DNA of 64,000 bases from Rhynchopus euleeides (Eukaryota; Euglenozoa; Diplonemea; Diplonemida; Diplonemidae): NCBI GenBank assembly GCA_963210315.1, contig OY723320.1, positions 1,612,001-1,676,000 on the forward strand, in the 5' to 3' direction. The translations under genes and the position numbers were made by a program. The notes below the pieces were generated by a model. The model was not told the DNA's origin and ran no database searches. It saw only the letters and a list, made by a program, of their open reading frames with translations. The stretch's first letter is position 1, and each line of letters opens with the position of its first letter. Positions 9,884 to 18,549 of the stretch are shown here, piece by piece.

Positions 9884-11635
9884 TCAGTTGAAGAGGACCT
9901 CTTCGCACTGACGTTTGTGCAACCGCTCCTTCGGGTGCTTTGTGCGCAGGGTTGCGGTCCGGGGCGGAGAGAGTGCCCGGCTCTTCTTCTTGGGGGTTAG
10001 CCCCGTGTGGGTTCTGGCCGGGGAGGCGGACTTCGGGGGTGAGCCCTTGGTCCCCCGGTTTGGGGTGGTGGCGGCCGGCTCGGTCTTTCGGGAGGGGGAG
10101 CTGGTGCCCGGCTTGGTGGTCTTCTTCGGTTTTGACTGCGGATGTGCTGCCGCCTCCAGGTGCTGCAGGCGGGCCTGCATTGCCTGCAGGGCGGCCGCGA
10201 ACTGTCTCTCCTGGTTCGCGGCCCGCTCCTCTGCAGCGGCTGCCCGCCGCTCTGCCTCGGCAGCACGCTGTTCCGCCTGCTCGAGGAGGGCTTGCACCCT
10301 GGCGAGGTTGGTGGCGGCGGCGGCGGCGGCGGCTGCTGCGGCGGCGGCGGCGGCGGGGTCGGTGGTAGTGGTGGTGGCGTGGGGGGGGCCGCTGTCCTTC
10401 ATCTCAGCGTCGGTCGTGGCCCCCTTCTTCTTCGTCTTCTTCTTTGTCTTCTTACTCGCCAGCTCACTCCCCGGCACTCCTCCCTTCGGCTGCTCCGGTG
10501 CTGCGGGTGGTGGGGTCGGCTCCGGTGGGGGCTTGGTGCGCTTTGGCCTCCGCCGGCGGGGGAAGAGCCCCAAGTCCTCGGGTTCGCGGTACCGCCGCAA
10601 CACCAGGTAGGTGTTGTTGTCGACGCAGTACGCGCCGAGTTTCTGGGGGGTGGTGGGGGCGCGCAGCAGGACTGCCCGCCCGTTCGGCACCCTGGTTGAC
10701 GCCAGGATGCGCGCCTGCCAGCCCATCTCCTCCAGCAGGTCCCGGGTGCAGCGGGCGGTGTACTCCGGGGGCAGCCCCTCCAGCACATATTTCCCCTGCA
10801 GGGGGGTTGCAGCTTCGTCGCCGACGACTGCTGCCGTGGCGTGGTGCCCGGCGGTGTTCGGCACTGCGATGCCGAGGCCGCCCTTGACAAGGACGACCCT
10901 TCCGCTCAGCCGGCTCGTCTTCTCCTGTGCCTGCTGGATGGTGGTGTCGGGCGGCAGGCGCACGACTGTGTCGGGGTGTGTGGTGGTGTGGAAGTGGGGG
11001 CGGCAGAAGATGTCGCTCTCGCCGCTCGCACGCAGCAGGTCCTTGACCTGTCGACTGTCCACACCCACCTTGAAGCGGCGGGCCCAGGTGGTGCCGGTCA
11101 TCGCGATGACCGCGTCCGGCTCCGCGCCGTGGGCCCGCAGCCAGGTGCGGATGTGTGTGTGTGTGAGGGGGGTGGCTGGCGGTGCTTCCATCACCACCCA
11201 CTCCCGGCTGCCCTTGGGGGCTTTCAGGCCCGGGCTGCTGCTGGCCCCGTAGTGTACGGGGTCACTGTGGAGCTGCAGCAGGTGCCGCCGCAGCCCCCGG
11301 GTCTCGCCGTCGCGCTCGACCAGGAGGGAGAGGACGCGGCTGCGCCCCTTCCCCCCCTCCGTCGCCTCGACGGTCAGGATTGCCGCCGGTCCCGGCGGCG
11401 GGTGCTCCCTGCACCTCGCGATCAGGCGCTGTGCGTCGCCTTTGGCGCACAGCATTACGCCGCCCTTGGCGGCCAGCTCGTCGGTTGAGTGCCTGACGTC
11501 GGCACTCCACTCCTTTTCCCTCAGCACCCACTTGTGCCTCTTCCCTGCAGCTTCGCTCGGCGCCGGCTTAGCCGACGCCTCCCCAGGGAACCCCGTCGAG
11601 GAGGGGTGCAGGGGGACAGAGGCAGCGTGGGACAT
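9884..11635 (-). CDS. LINE ORF1 protein (RNA-binding type, coiled coil)
   Basis: 583 aa starting at the first ATG after the spliced leader (MSHAASVPLHPSSTG). Presumed RNA chaperone of the element's ribonucleoprotein. The segment near residues 275-335 (YVLEGLPPEYTARCTRDLL ... VPNGRAVLLRAP) has an RRM-like pattern; this is suggestive only. A basic KKTKKKTKKK patch and a run of 13 alanines (GCC repeats near 10320-10360) lead into a strong coiled coil (EQAEQRAAEAERRAAAAEER) and a Lys/Ser/Pro-rich tail. The frame ends CEEVLFN-UGA followed by CGG, a context known for stop-codon read-through, and continues in frame into the 2A and endonuclease. No CCHC zinc knuckle was seen. Confidence 0.85.
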   Translation of the reverse strand: MSHAASVPLHPSSTGFPGEASAKPAPSEAAGKRHKWVLREKEWSADVRHSTDELAAKGGVMLCAKGDAQRLIARCREHPPPGPAAILTVEATEGGKGRSRVLSLLVERDGETRGLRRHLLQLHSDPVHYGASSSPGLKAPKGSREWVVMEAPPATPLTHTHIRTWLRAHGAEPDAVIAMTGTTWARRFKVGVDSRQVKDLLRASGESDIFCRPHFHTTTHPDTVVRLPPDTTIQQAQEKTSRLSGRVVLVKGGLGIAVPNTAGHHATAAVVGDEAATPLQGKYVLEGLPPEYTARCTRDLLEEMGWQARILASTRVPNGRAVLLRAPTTPQKLGAYCVDNNTYLVLRRYREPEDLGLFPRRRRPKRTKPPPEPTPPPAAPEQPKGGVPGSELASKKTKKKTKKKGATTDAEMKDSGPPHATTTTTDPAAAAAAAAAAAAAATNLARVQALLEQAEQRAAEAERRAAAAEERAANQERQFAAALQAMQARLQHLEAAAHPQSKPKKTTKPGTSSPSRKTEPAATTPNRGTKGSPPKSASPARTHTGLTPKKKSRALSPPRTATLRTKHPKERLHKRQCEEVLFN

Positions 11636-11664
11636 TGTGTGTGTGATGTGTCAGTTGTGTTCCC

Positions 11665-11702
11665 CAATGAAGTACAGAAACTGTAGCTTAAGAAATCGTT
11701 GG
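11665..11702 (-). other. Spliced-leader (SL) exon sequence at the LINE 5' end
   Basis: Read on minus it begins CCAACGATTTCTTAAGCTAC and ends ACAGTTTCTGTACTTCATTG, then continues GGGAACACAAC and reaches the ORF1 ATG 29 nt after the leader. The 3' half is the block conserved in kinetoplastid and diplonemid SL RNAs. The bases that follow are not a GT donor, so this is not an SL RNA gene but a leader already joined to the element's mRNA and copied into DNA. It identifies the host group and the start of the LINE. Confidence 0.88.
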
Positions 11703-11704
11703 AT

Positions 11705-11832
11705 TTTTGTGACAAACGCACCGTGCTCACGGAAAGCGTTCAGATTGAAAAAGGTTGCAGTGGGAGCAATGTTTTGTTCACCTACACTCCACGCCCCAAC
11801 GTGCAGGTGACCAGAAGGTTGCACAAACAAAA
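11705..11832 (+). repeat. Dispersed repeat family D, second arm
   Basis: Inverted relative to 415-565. The LINE 5' end sits at its left edge, so the LINE inserted into or beside this repeat. It ends with GGTTGCACAAACAAA, a string repeated at 13052-13066 beyond the coding stretch that follows. Confidence 0.75.
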
Positions 11833-12941
11833 ATGGCCGGTTGTAACGCTGACATTGCCTGGGAGGATGTTCCCATGCAGTTGTACCCTACTGGAAAGGA
11901 GAAGGCTGAACCTCGTACGCGTTGCTGTTTCTCCTCCTGCGAGGTCACACACAAGGCGGCGGGGTGCACCCCGTGTGCCCGTTGCGGGAGTCAAGTGAAG
12001 AGCAGCTGTCCTGCTTTCGCCACGCTTGGCGAGGAGGCAGAGAAGTGGACTATCTTCCCCGCTGGGAAAGACCGCTTTGTCTGTCCTCCATGATGCTACT
12101 CGGTGAGCAAGGGTGCCCCGCTGGTGCTACCCGCTCCCTCTGCCGCTGCAGAGGACGAGGATGCAGAGGACTCTGATCCAAGTGCTGCTGGCGGCCCCCA
12201 GCAAGCACTGCAGATGCTACTCAGCTCTGCTGCAGACGCGTCTGCAAACGCAACCGACGCTTCGGTTGCGCCCCACGGCGACGCGTCGCCGCTGGGTCCC
12301 CCGGTTTCACGCGCACAGGCGCTGCATGCACTGGGTGGCTTTCCTGATGGCCCTCAGAGGACACTGTACGCGTACATGTTCCAGCACATTGCCGAAACTC
12401 GGGCTTCCTCCCCTCCGCGCGCAACGGACCAGGACGACGGCGACTTTAGTGTCCCTGTGGTGTCGACCTGGCAGATGGCTGGCCGTTCCAAGCGCGGACG
12501 CAAGGAGGTCCTCGCGGGGGTGCGCGAGAGGTACGCGACGGGCCACCCCGAGGAACCCGGCGGTGCCACCAACGGAAGTCACGAAGTGCGCGTCATGCTC
12601 GCTACCCTGCGTGAGATCTTGGTCGGCTCGCCTGAGGCCGCGTGCCACCTCCTCGTCTCACGGCTCGAAGCCCGAAGCGCCAGCGGGACGCCGGGCAGGG
12701 ATCACGCGACCGCAACGCACTCCTGAGGACGTACGAGAGCCGTACGTGGGGGATCGACTGGCACCGGTTCGACACCGAAACGTACGCGGCGTACGCGGCT
12801 GAGGCTAACAAGGCCGGTCACCAGGCATCCAAGGGCTCTGGCGGCGGCGGGAACGGCGGCGGCAGCGGTGGCGGCTACGGCGGAGGCAAGTCACGCAAGC
12901 GCCCTTTCGAGGCGACGGAGTCGGGACGCAAGGGCCGCTGA
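11833..12941 (+). pseudogene. Decayed or spliced zinc-finger protein coding stretch, family unknown
   Basis: From ATG 11833 an 86-codon frame encodes a Cys-rich segment (C-C-x3-C-x3-H-x4-C-x2-C-x2-C pattern, around RCCFSSCEVTHKAAGCTPC), ending at TGA 12091. The same frame stays open from 12094 to 12726 with an acidic, Ala/Ser-rich protein (EDEDAEDSDPS; AGRSKRGRKEVLAGV). A second frame (12642-12941) carries a sensible C-terminus (TWGIDWHRFDTETYAAYAAE, a Gly-rich linker, then KSRKRPFE, a basic nuclear-signal-like end). One stop and one frame change suggest a decayed gene, or unrecognised introns. The stretch is flanked by direct copies of GGTTGCACAAACAAA, so it may belong to a mobile element. 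I do not recognise the family and propose no function. Confidence 0.45.
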
Positions 12942-13390
12942 CTTCCTCAACACGCCTTGTGGGGTCCACTACTGGAAAGGACCCAAGTGCGTGCCCCGGC
13001 CCCCTCCCTTCCCCTCCAACAGGTTCTTGCCCTTCGAGAAAGAACCGAAAACTTGGTTGCACAAACAAAACAAAAGAAACCCGGCAATCCTTTTTTCGAA
13101 AAATACATGTATTTTTCCCGCCAGACCCCTGTATTTATCCAACACTGAGTGCACCCACGTGGACTTTAAACCCTCCAGTCACAGCTCAGTCAATTGTTTT
13201 GTTATGCTCATCCACATCCCATCCGTTATCAACACTCCAAGCAATGTTTCCTATACCAGCTCGTCAGTCAGTGAGGGGAAGTGGGCCGTGGCTCACTTCT
13301 TCTCACTCATCCCAACATGCTGTGTGTGTCAGGGTGGGGTGGAATAGACTCACTGTGCCTGCAGGTGAAGAGGAACACAAAACAGAAACT
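12942..13390 (+). other. Intergenic with likely trans-splice acceptor
   Basis: No gene seen. GGTTGCACAAACAAA recurs at 13052. The 3' end (near 13330-13365) is pyrimidine-rich and contains CTGCAG upstream of the next ATG, suitable as an SL acceptor region; this is inferred from host biology. Confidence 0.4.
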
Positions 13391-14782
13391 ATGGACGTGT
13401 CTGTCCGTCACACCGGGACGGGGCACAGCTGTGTCGTCGGTGTTCCGGAAGGCGGGACCGTGGTCGGGCTGAAGGCGGATGCGCTCAACGAGATGTTCCC
13501 AAGTTCTGTCGACGCAGTCCATGAGGCTGCATGCGTGACAGCACACATCGAAGGGTGTGAGGAGGAGCTGGACGACGCACAGCGCGTTGCCGACACGGGT
13601 CTGGAGGACGGGGGTGCTGTCCAGCTCGTCCCACGCTGGCCCAGAGTCAAGGCTCCCGTAGTCTACTCATCGACGCATGACGCCGGAATATACAGCATCA
13701 CACTGTCGAGGTGTGGGACGCTGTGTGCTGTGGGTTACTACAACGGACGCATCACTGTATTTGACACCACCACCGCTGCTGTGGTGGCGGAATTGTCACA
13801 CATGCGAGTTTATCACACTGCGTTCTCGGTCTGTGGGACGTGGTTGGCAACGTGCTGTTCTTATGGCGACCTCTGCGTGTGGCTGACAGCAACGTGGAAG
13901 CGTGTGTGCATGCTGCCTGAGGACAGTTCTTATCGGACTGCAGCGTGGACACACTGCGGACGTCTGGTGTCCGGAGACAAGAACCGTGGCAAAGTGCGTG
14001 TGTGGGACTTGAAGGGCACACCGAGCGCCACAGTGCTGGAGGGGCATCACAGCGGGAATGTTGTCAGCATTGCTGTATCGGTGACGAGGATCTTCAGCGG
14101 GTCGGGTGACAACATCCGTGTGTGGGACATCAGCACCCTAAACAAACGCTCCCACACCCTGCATGGGCACACTCATTGGGTCACGGGCGTCGCCCTGACT
14201 CAGGACGAGCAGCACCTGGTGTCGTGCTCTAGCGACGAGTCACTCAAGGTGTGGTGCACAACCACCCTCAGCTGCCTGCGTACCGTGCAGCTGGCCGGCT
14301 CTCCCGCTTCACTTTCTGTGTCACAGCCAGGTGATGTTGTTGCAGTGAAGAGCAGATCTGCCACTACTCTGCACCGCCTCAGCACAGGCGAGTGTCTGGG
14401 GAAGGTGGACTCACAGGGTTATGGTGTTGCACTCAGCCTCTGCGGGAGGTGGGTCTTCACATCACCGAACAAAACTTCAGTCTCTGTGTGGCTGTGTCTT
14501 CCGTTTCACCGTGAGTGCAGTGCCTCAGAACCCCTGTTCCCTGCCTTGCGTGCTTGCCTCTTGTGTCGACGCACTCAGTGTGGGAGGAACGTGCCGCTTG
14601 TCAGGACTCACTCAGCCACCGTGCTCCACACCCACTCGCCTTCAACAGGCGAGGGTGTGTGGAAGCGTCAACACATGACCCCTGCCCGAGTGAGAGAGAC
14701 TGGCAGCGACACCTGTTGGCACATGTTCATTTCTTGCCTCCCCAGCACAGCACCACCTGACCCCCCGAAGCAGGAGCAGTGA
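13391..14782 (+). CDS. Ubiquitin-like domain plus WD40 repeat protein
   Basis: ATG chosen at 13391, where family-like sequence begins. Residues 1-80 resemble a ubiquitin-like fold: VPEGGTVVGLKAD, then EELDDAQRVADTGLEDGG and a hydrophobic VQLV strand. From about residue 95 to 375 there are about seven WD40 blades with clear endings (KVRVWDLKG, NIRVWDIST, SLKVWCTTT, SVSVWLCL) and GH dipeptides (LHGHTHWVTGVAL). Such propellers are protein-interaction platforms; the UBL suggests a ubiquitin link, but no specific role can be named. A good donor (ACC|GTGAGT at 14511) follows the last blade, so the final 90 or so residues may be intron read-through and the true C-terminus may lie in a later exon (candidate acceptor CCTCCCCAG near 14742). 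Confidence 0.75.
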   Translation: MDVSVRHTGTGHSCVVGVPEGGTVVGLKADALNEMFPSSVDAVHEAACVTAHIEGCEEELDDAQRVADTGLEDGGAVQLVPRWPRVKAPVVYSSTHDAGIYSITLSRCGTLCAVGYYNGRITVFDTTTAAVVAELSHMRVYHTAFSVCGTWLATCCSYGDLCVWLTATWKRVCMLPEDSSYRTAAWTHCGRLVSGDKNRGKVRVWDLKGTPSATVLEGHHSGNVVSIAVSVTRIFSGSGDNIRVWDISTLNKRSHTLHGHTHWVTGVALTQDEQHLVSCSSDESLKVWCTTTLSCLRTVQLAGSPASLSVSQPGDVVAVKSRSATTLHRLSTGECLGKVDSQGYGVALSLCGRWVFTSPNKTSVSVWLCLPFHRECSASEPLFPALRACLLCRRTQCGRNVPLVRTHSATVLHTHSPSTGEGVWKRQHMTPARVRETGSDTCWHMFISCLPSTAPPDPPKQEQ

Positions 14783-15298
14783 TGCAGGCGTTCAGATCGT
14801 TCGATCTTAGCCAAACAGTTCACCCACACTCTCTCCAACTGCCCCTGTGCCATGGTGTGTGCTTCGTCGTCCTGTGGTGCTGCCGTGAGGTGCACCGTGG
14901 CCTTGCCTGCCACCGTGGCAGCGGAGGGGCACGCCCCTTTCCCGATGGATGGCAATGGCCCTCGACACACCGCCTCCGTTCTTCACACGGTGATGGTGTT
15001 GTTGTTGCACTCAGCCTCCCTGCGGAATGTGGGTGTTCATCGTATCAGCGCCACAAACAAACAGTCTGTCTCTGCCTCTGTGTGCTTCTTCTGTCTTCTG
15101 CAAGGACAGAATACTAGAGGATACTCATTGGCCTCTGTAGTGAGAGAGTTGCATTGGATGTTTCCACTGTTCGTTGTCACTGTGTGTGCTGTGTCTTCGG
15201 CTTCATCCTGCTTCCGGGAATGAAGGAAATGACCCCTCCCAGCTTTTCACGCTGTGCACTCTGAGTCACTTCTGTAGCACCTCCCCTCCGGCAGGCAA
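14783..15298 (+). other. Intergenic with a decayed extra WD repeat
   Basis: At 14989-15110 the sequence repeats the end of the preceding WD40 gene (TTGCACTCAGCCTC...GTGTTCA...CAAACA...TCTCTG, compare 14425-14500) in a broken frame, so it looks like a duplicated and decayed blade or a remnant exon. The ATG of the next gene follows 'GGCAGGCAA', a plausible trans-splice AG. Confidence 0.5.
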
Positions 15299-17148
15299 AT
15301 GGACGGAGTAGATGGTGCCCAACGGCTATACGATGCAGAACAGTACCAGAGCTGCGTGCAGTTCTGCAGCCTATGGGTCGACGACGAGCGGGCCCCGCAG
15401 CTAAGCATCCTGATGGGCGAGGCTCTGATGCAGCTGCGGCAGTACCGGCGGGCCCTGCTGGTGCTGCGGGGCGTGCTGGGCAACCTGCATCTCGCCCCGC
15501 CGCAATCCCACGCCGTGCAGGCCAGCATCGCGAAGTGCTGCGCACGGCTCGGCGGCGACGACATGGAGGCGGACGCCATACAGACGCTGTGCGCCATCCC
15601 CGCCACACACCGCCCCCTGCAGTCCACCCTGCTGCTCGCACAGCTCCGCCGCAAGAAGGGCAACGCCAAGGCAGCCTGCATGCTCTACTCCGCAGCGCTG
15701 CAGCAGGACCCCTTCTGCCTCGACGCCATCACGGGGCACATCGAGACGACCCGCACCGCGCTGCTGTCGCAGGGCACCACCACCTCCTCCAGCAGCACCG
15801 CCACAGCCCTGCAGCAGTGGAAGGGGCAGATGGATGCCCTGCTGCACCGCTACACCGACGAGCTGCCGCAGGCGCACCCCGAGAGTGCCGCTGCGCTGTC
15901 GCGGGTCGCGGGGTGGCTCCGCATCCAGCTGTGCCGTGCCACGGCGGACTACGCAGGCATGCGGCAGACGGCGCGGGAGGTGTCCAACGGGCAGGGCACC
16001 CCGCCCTACATCATGGCGGATGTCGCCGAGAGCTACTACCGCGTCGGGCGGCATGTGGAGGCGGCGGCGCTGTTTAAGGCGATACGGACGCACGACCCCT
16101 GCTTCACCTACGGCATGGACGTCTATTCGACCCTCCTGAAGGCGACAGGGCAGGTTGACGACCTGCGTGCCCTGGCGGACACGCTGGTCGACGCGGCGCC
16201 TGAGTCTGTGGAGGCGTGGATCGTCGCGTCTGTCGCGCGGAGCACGTTGCCCAACTCGGAGGACTACCCGATGCAGTATGCGCTGAAGGCGGCGGCGCTC
16301 AGCGGGGGGCAGAGCTCCAGGGCTTTCTCGTACATTGCCCTTCTGCTGGTGCAGGCTGGGCACCTCGAGAATGCGGTCTTCTTCTACGTCAAGGCGCTGG
16401 GGCTTGCGAAGGAGCTGTCGACGTACCAGGGGATTGTGAAGGCGTATGTCAAGAGGAAGGACGGGCGGACGGCGCTTGCGCTGGCGAAGGAGTCGACGCA
16501 GCTGTTCCCCAACTGCGCGACGGCGTGGGCGCTGATGGGGCTTGTGTACCATGTGGCGCAGCGCTATGAGCATGCCAAGGGGCATTACCAGAGTGCGCTG
16601 AAGCTGGACGCGCAGTGTGCGGATGCGTTGCTCCACCTCTGCGACCTCGACTGCGATGAGCGGCGATACGCCACGGCGATAGCCCGCCTGAAGGCGGCGC
16701 TGCCCAGTGACCTGATCCTGCTGAAGCTTGGGTCGATCTACACCTCCATCCACCAGTACGGTATGCTGCACGTGGGCCTCAGAAGGCCGCAAAGAGAGAG
16801 GGAGGGAGGGAGGGGTTCTATGTTTCAGTTATAACTCATGATGAGCGATGGAGGGTCGCGGGAAGCCGAGAAGGTAACGAAGAGGGAGAATGGAGAAGAG
16901 GGTACGGCTGGGCAGCTTGAATGATTCGCCGCCTGCAATGCCACTTTCGGCTACAGTAACTGCCACTTTGAGGCAGCAGCGTGTGCACACTGCACACTGC
17001 ACGCTGCACGCGTTTTCCCTTTGAGGGGCACCACCACCGCCACCACCCCACTCCACAGCCGATGCGCGGCGTGCCTTCACCGAAGCGCTGAAGCTGAACC
17101 CCAACAGCAGCCGCGCGCACGAGGGGCTCCACAAGCTCTCGGAGCTGG
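15299..17148 (+). CDS. APC7: Anaphase-promoting complex subunit 7 (APC7/Cdc23-family TPR protein)
   Basis: Exon 1 is 15299-16760 (487 codons plus one base, donor G|GTATGC); exon 2 is 17059-17148 (acceptor CTCCACAG), which continues the frame as ADARRAFTEALKLNPNSSR, a perfect TPR helix pair. Another GTATGG donor follows, so a short C-terminal exon remains unplaced (possibly after 17210 or 17295). The protein is a solenoid of TPRs. Segments track APC7 in order: an AKCCARLGGDDMEADAI-type TPR, the 'IPATHR' link, LDAITG, then YRVGRHVEAAALFK...CFTYGMDVYSTLLKATG, matching the APC7 'GMDVYG.LL...GR' block. It is a scaffold of the APC/C ubiquitin ligase that drives mitotic exit. I am fairly sure of the APC7 call from memory of the animal sequence. 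Confidence 0.85.
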
Positions 17149-18549
17149 GTATGGTGGCTGGGCAGCTGTCCCAAGAATGCGTACACCCCCTTCCCTCCCA
17201 TCTCAGGTGCAACCTGCATCACGAGTGAAGGGCTCTCTCTCTCTCTCTCCTCTGTGCGTGGGTGGCTCGCACGAATGCCCCCCTCTTGCAGCGCAACAGC
17301 AAGGCCACCCCAGGTGTCTCAGAGACAGCCGACATAGCTCCCTGCAGAACCAACACCCCCCCACACGCTACAGAATCGCGCGACGACGCATAGCCTGGCC
17401 ACCGCGATCGGGATGTTTGGGTGCAGCTCCCCCAAAGGCCACTTGCGTCTGCTGTGCGGCGTGCCGTTCATGGGCTGCAAGGGCTCCGGGAAAAGCCGAA
17501 CGGCGTGTTGCAAACTCTCCCCTTAGACCCCAAGCCGGAGGAGAGGTGGGGGTAGGGTCGGGTGGGGACCCGGATTGTGTGCCCCCTTCGGGGGACATGC
17601 ACTCCCCGCCCCCGCCCCCATCACAGGTTATACTCCAAAGGTTCCCCTGTCACCCCCCCCCCCCCCCCCCAGACCCATACCCGTGTAACAACGGGGTATC
17701 TGCCCACCCCCCCACATACATTCGTATCGCCCTCTCTCTTCTCTCTGTCGCACTCACAGCGGCCCCCTTCTATTTCTAGAGTGTTCCTTGCCCCATGACA
17801 GCCACCCCACTCCCCCCGCCCCCTAGAGTTTATATATTGCACGTCCCTTGAGAGGCCCTTGTGTGAATGGGGAGTTGGCCCAGCAGCCTTGTTCCCTGGT
17901 TCCTTCTTCCTCAATGATGAGTTGATGCGGGCGGCCGAACGCTGCCTGCTAGTGTGCAGGGTGCCGAACGCTGCCCCGCGTGAATAGCGAGCTGTTCTGC
18001 CAAAGGCCGCACCACCGTTCAGGATCAAATCCCCCTGAGTTTATATTGTGTTTGTCCATGCGTTGACGCCTCTGCATACTTCTGGGCACTGTCACGAGTA
18101 TTGTTGGTGCGGCACTGGCGCTGTCCTTTCCAGAAGGGAACACACAGCAGAGGGGCAGGTCACGAACAATTGGGGATGTTGCGGGATAACACACGCCGCG
18201 ACCTGTGATGAGGTGAGATGTGGCTCTGCGCTGCGGCACTTCCTCGTGTCTCCTTGACAGCAACAGGACTTGCTTGTCTTGTGTTCCATTTCCTCCTTCA
18301 TTTGAGGGTACAACATATGAGTGCTGCACCTCAGACGGCGGAAGGCAAAGAAGGGGAGCCGGTGGGAGCGGTCCAGCGCACAGCGCACGCAAGAACAGTC
18401 GCCAGAGTCTCCAAAAGATGCTTCTGGCGGGACATAAAAGCGTCGGACAACAACCCCTCTTCGTCCCCTCCACCCACTTCCTCCCACCTGCTGTTGCCTT
18501 CTCCTGCCCTTCGGCCAGGGGCTGTGGGTCTAGCGTGTGTCAGTGTTGC
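17149..18549. other. Intergenic, about 1.4 kb
   Basis: Probably contains the last APC7 intron and exon. Has a CT-dinucleotide run (17233-17250), C-runs (17645-17670) and an inverted scrap of family A (ATGCGTTGACGCCTCTGCAT near 18058). No further gene is supported. Confidence 0.4.

Larger units (their letters stand above)
5561..11702 (-). mobile_element. APE-type non-LTR retrotransposon (LINE), ingi/L1Tc-like, nearly intact
   Basis: On minus, in order: spliced-leader sequence (11702-11665), short leader, ORF1 (11635-9884), a 2A peptide (9826-9785), APE endonuclease (to 8849), then reverse transcriptase and RNase H (8939-5919). The open frames are long and uninterrupted apart from one change of frame between endonuclease and RT, so this looks like a young copy. 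The RNase H domain and 2A point to the ingi/L1Tc group known from trypanosomatids; that placement is inferred from layout and not from a tree. The 3' end is not defined: the region 5561-5918 is assigned as probable 3' UTR, and no clear poly(A) tail or target-site duplication was found. The 5' end lies inside a family D repeat. Confidence 0.9.

Noticed and set aside
11665-11702. SL RNA gene
   Set aside because: No GT donor or intron follows the leader; it joins directly to the LINE leader sequence.
14785-14860. U2 snRNA gene on minus (TTTGGCTAAGATC)
   Set aside because: Only the decamer GGCTAAGATC matches; the branch-site-pairing GTAGTA and the Sm region are missing.
15401-16792. 463-codon antisense frame over APC7
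   Set aside because: Shadow of the GC-rich TPR gene; no domain.
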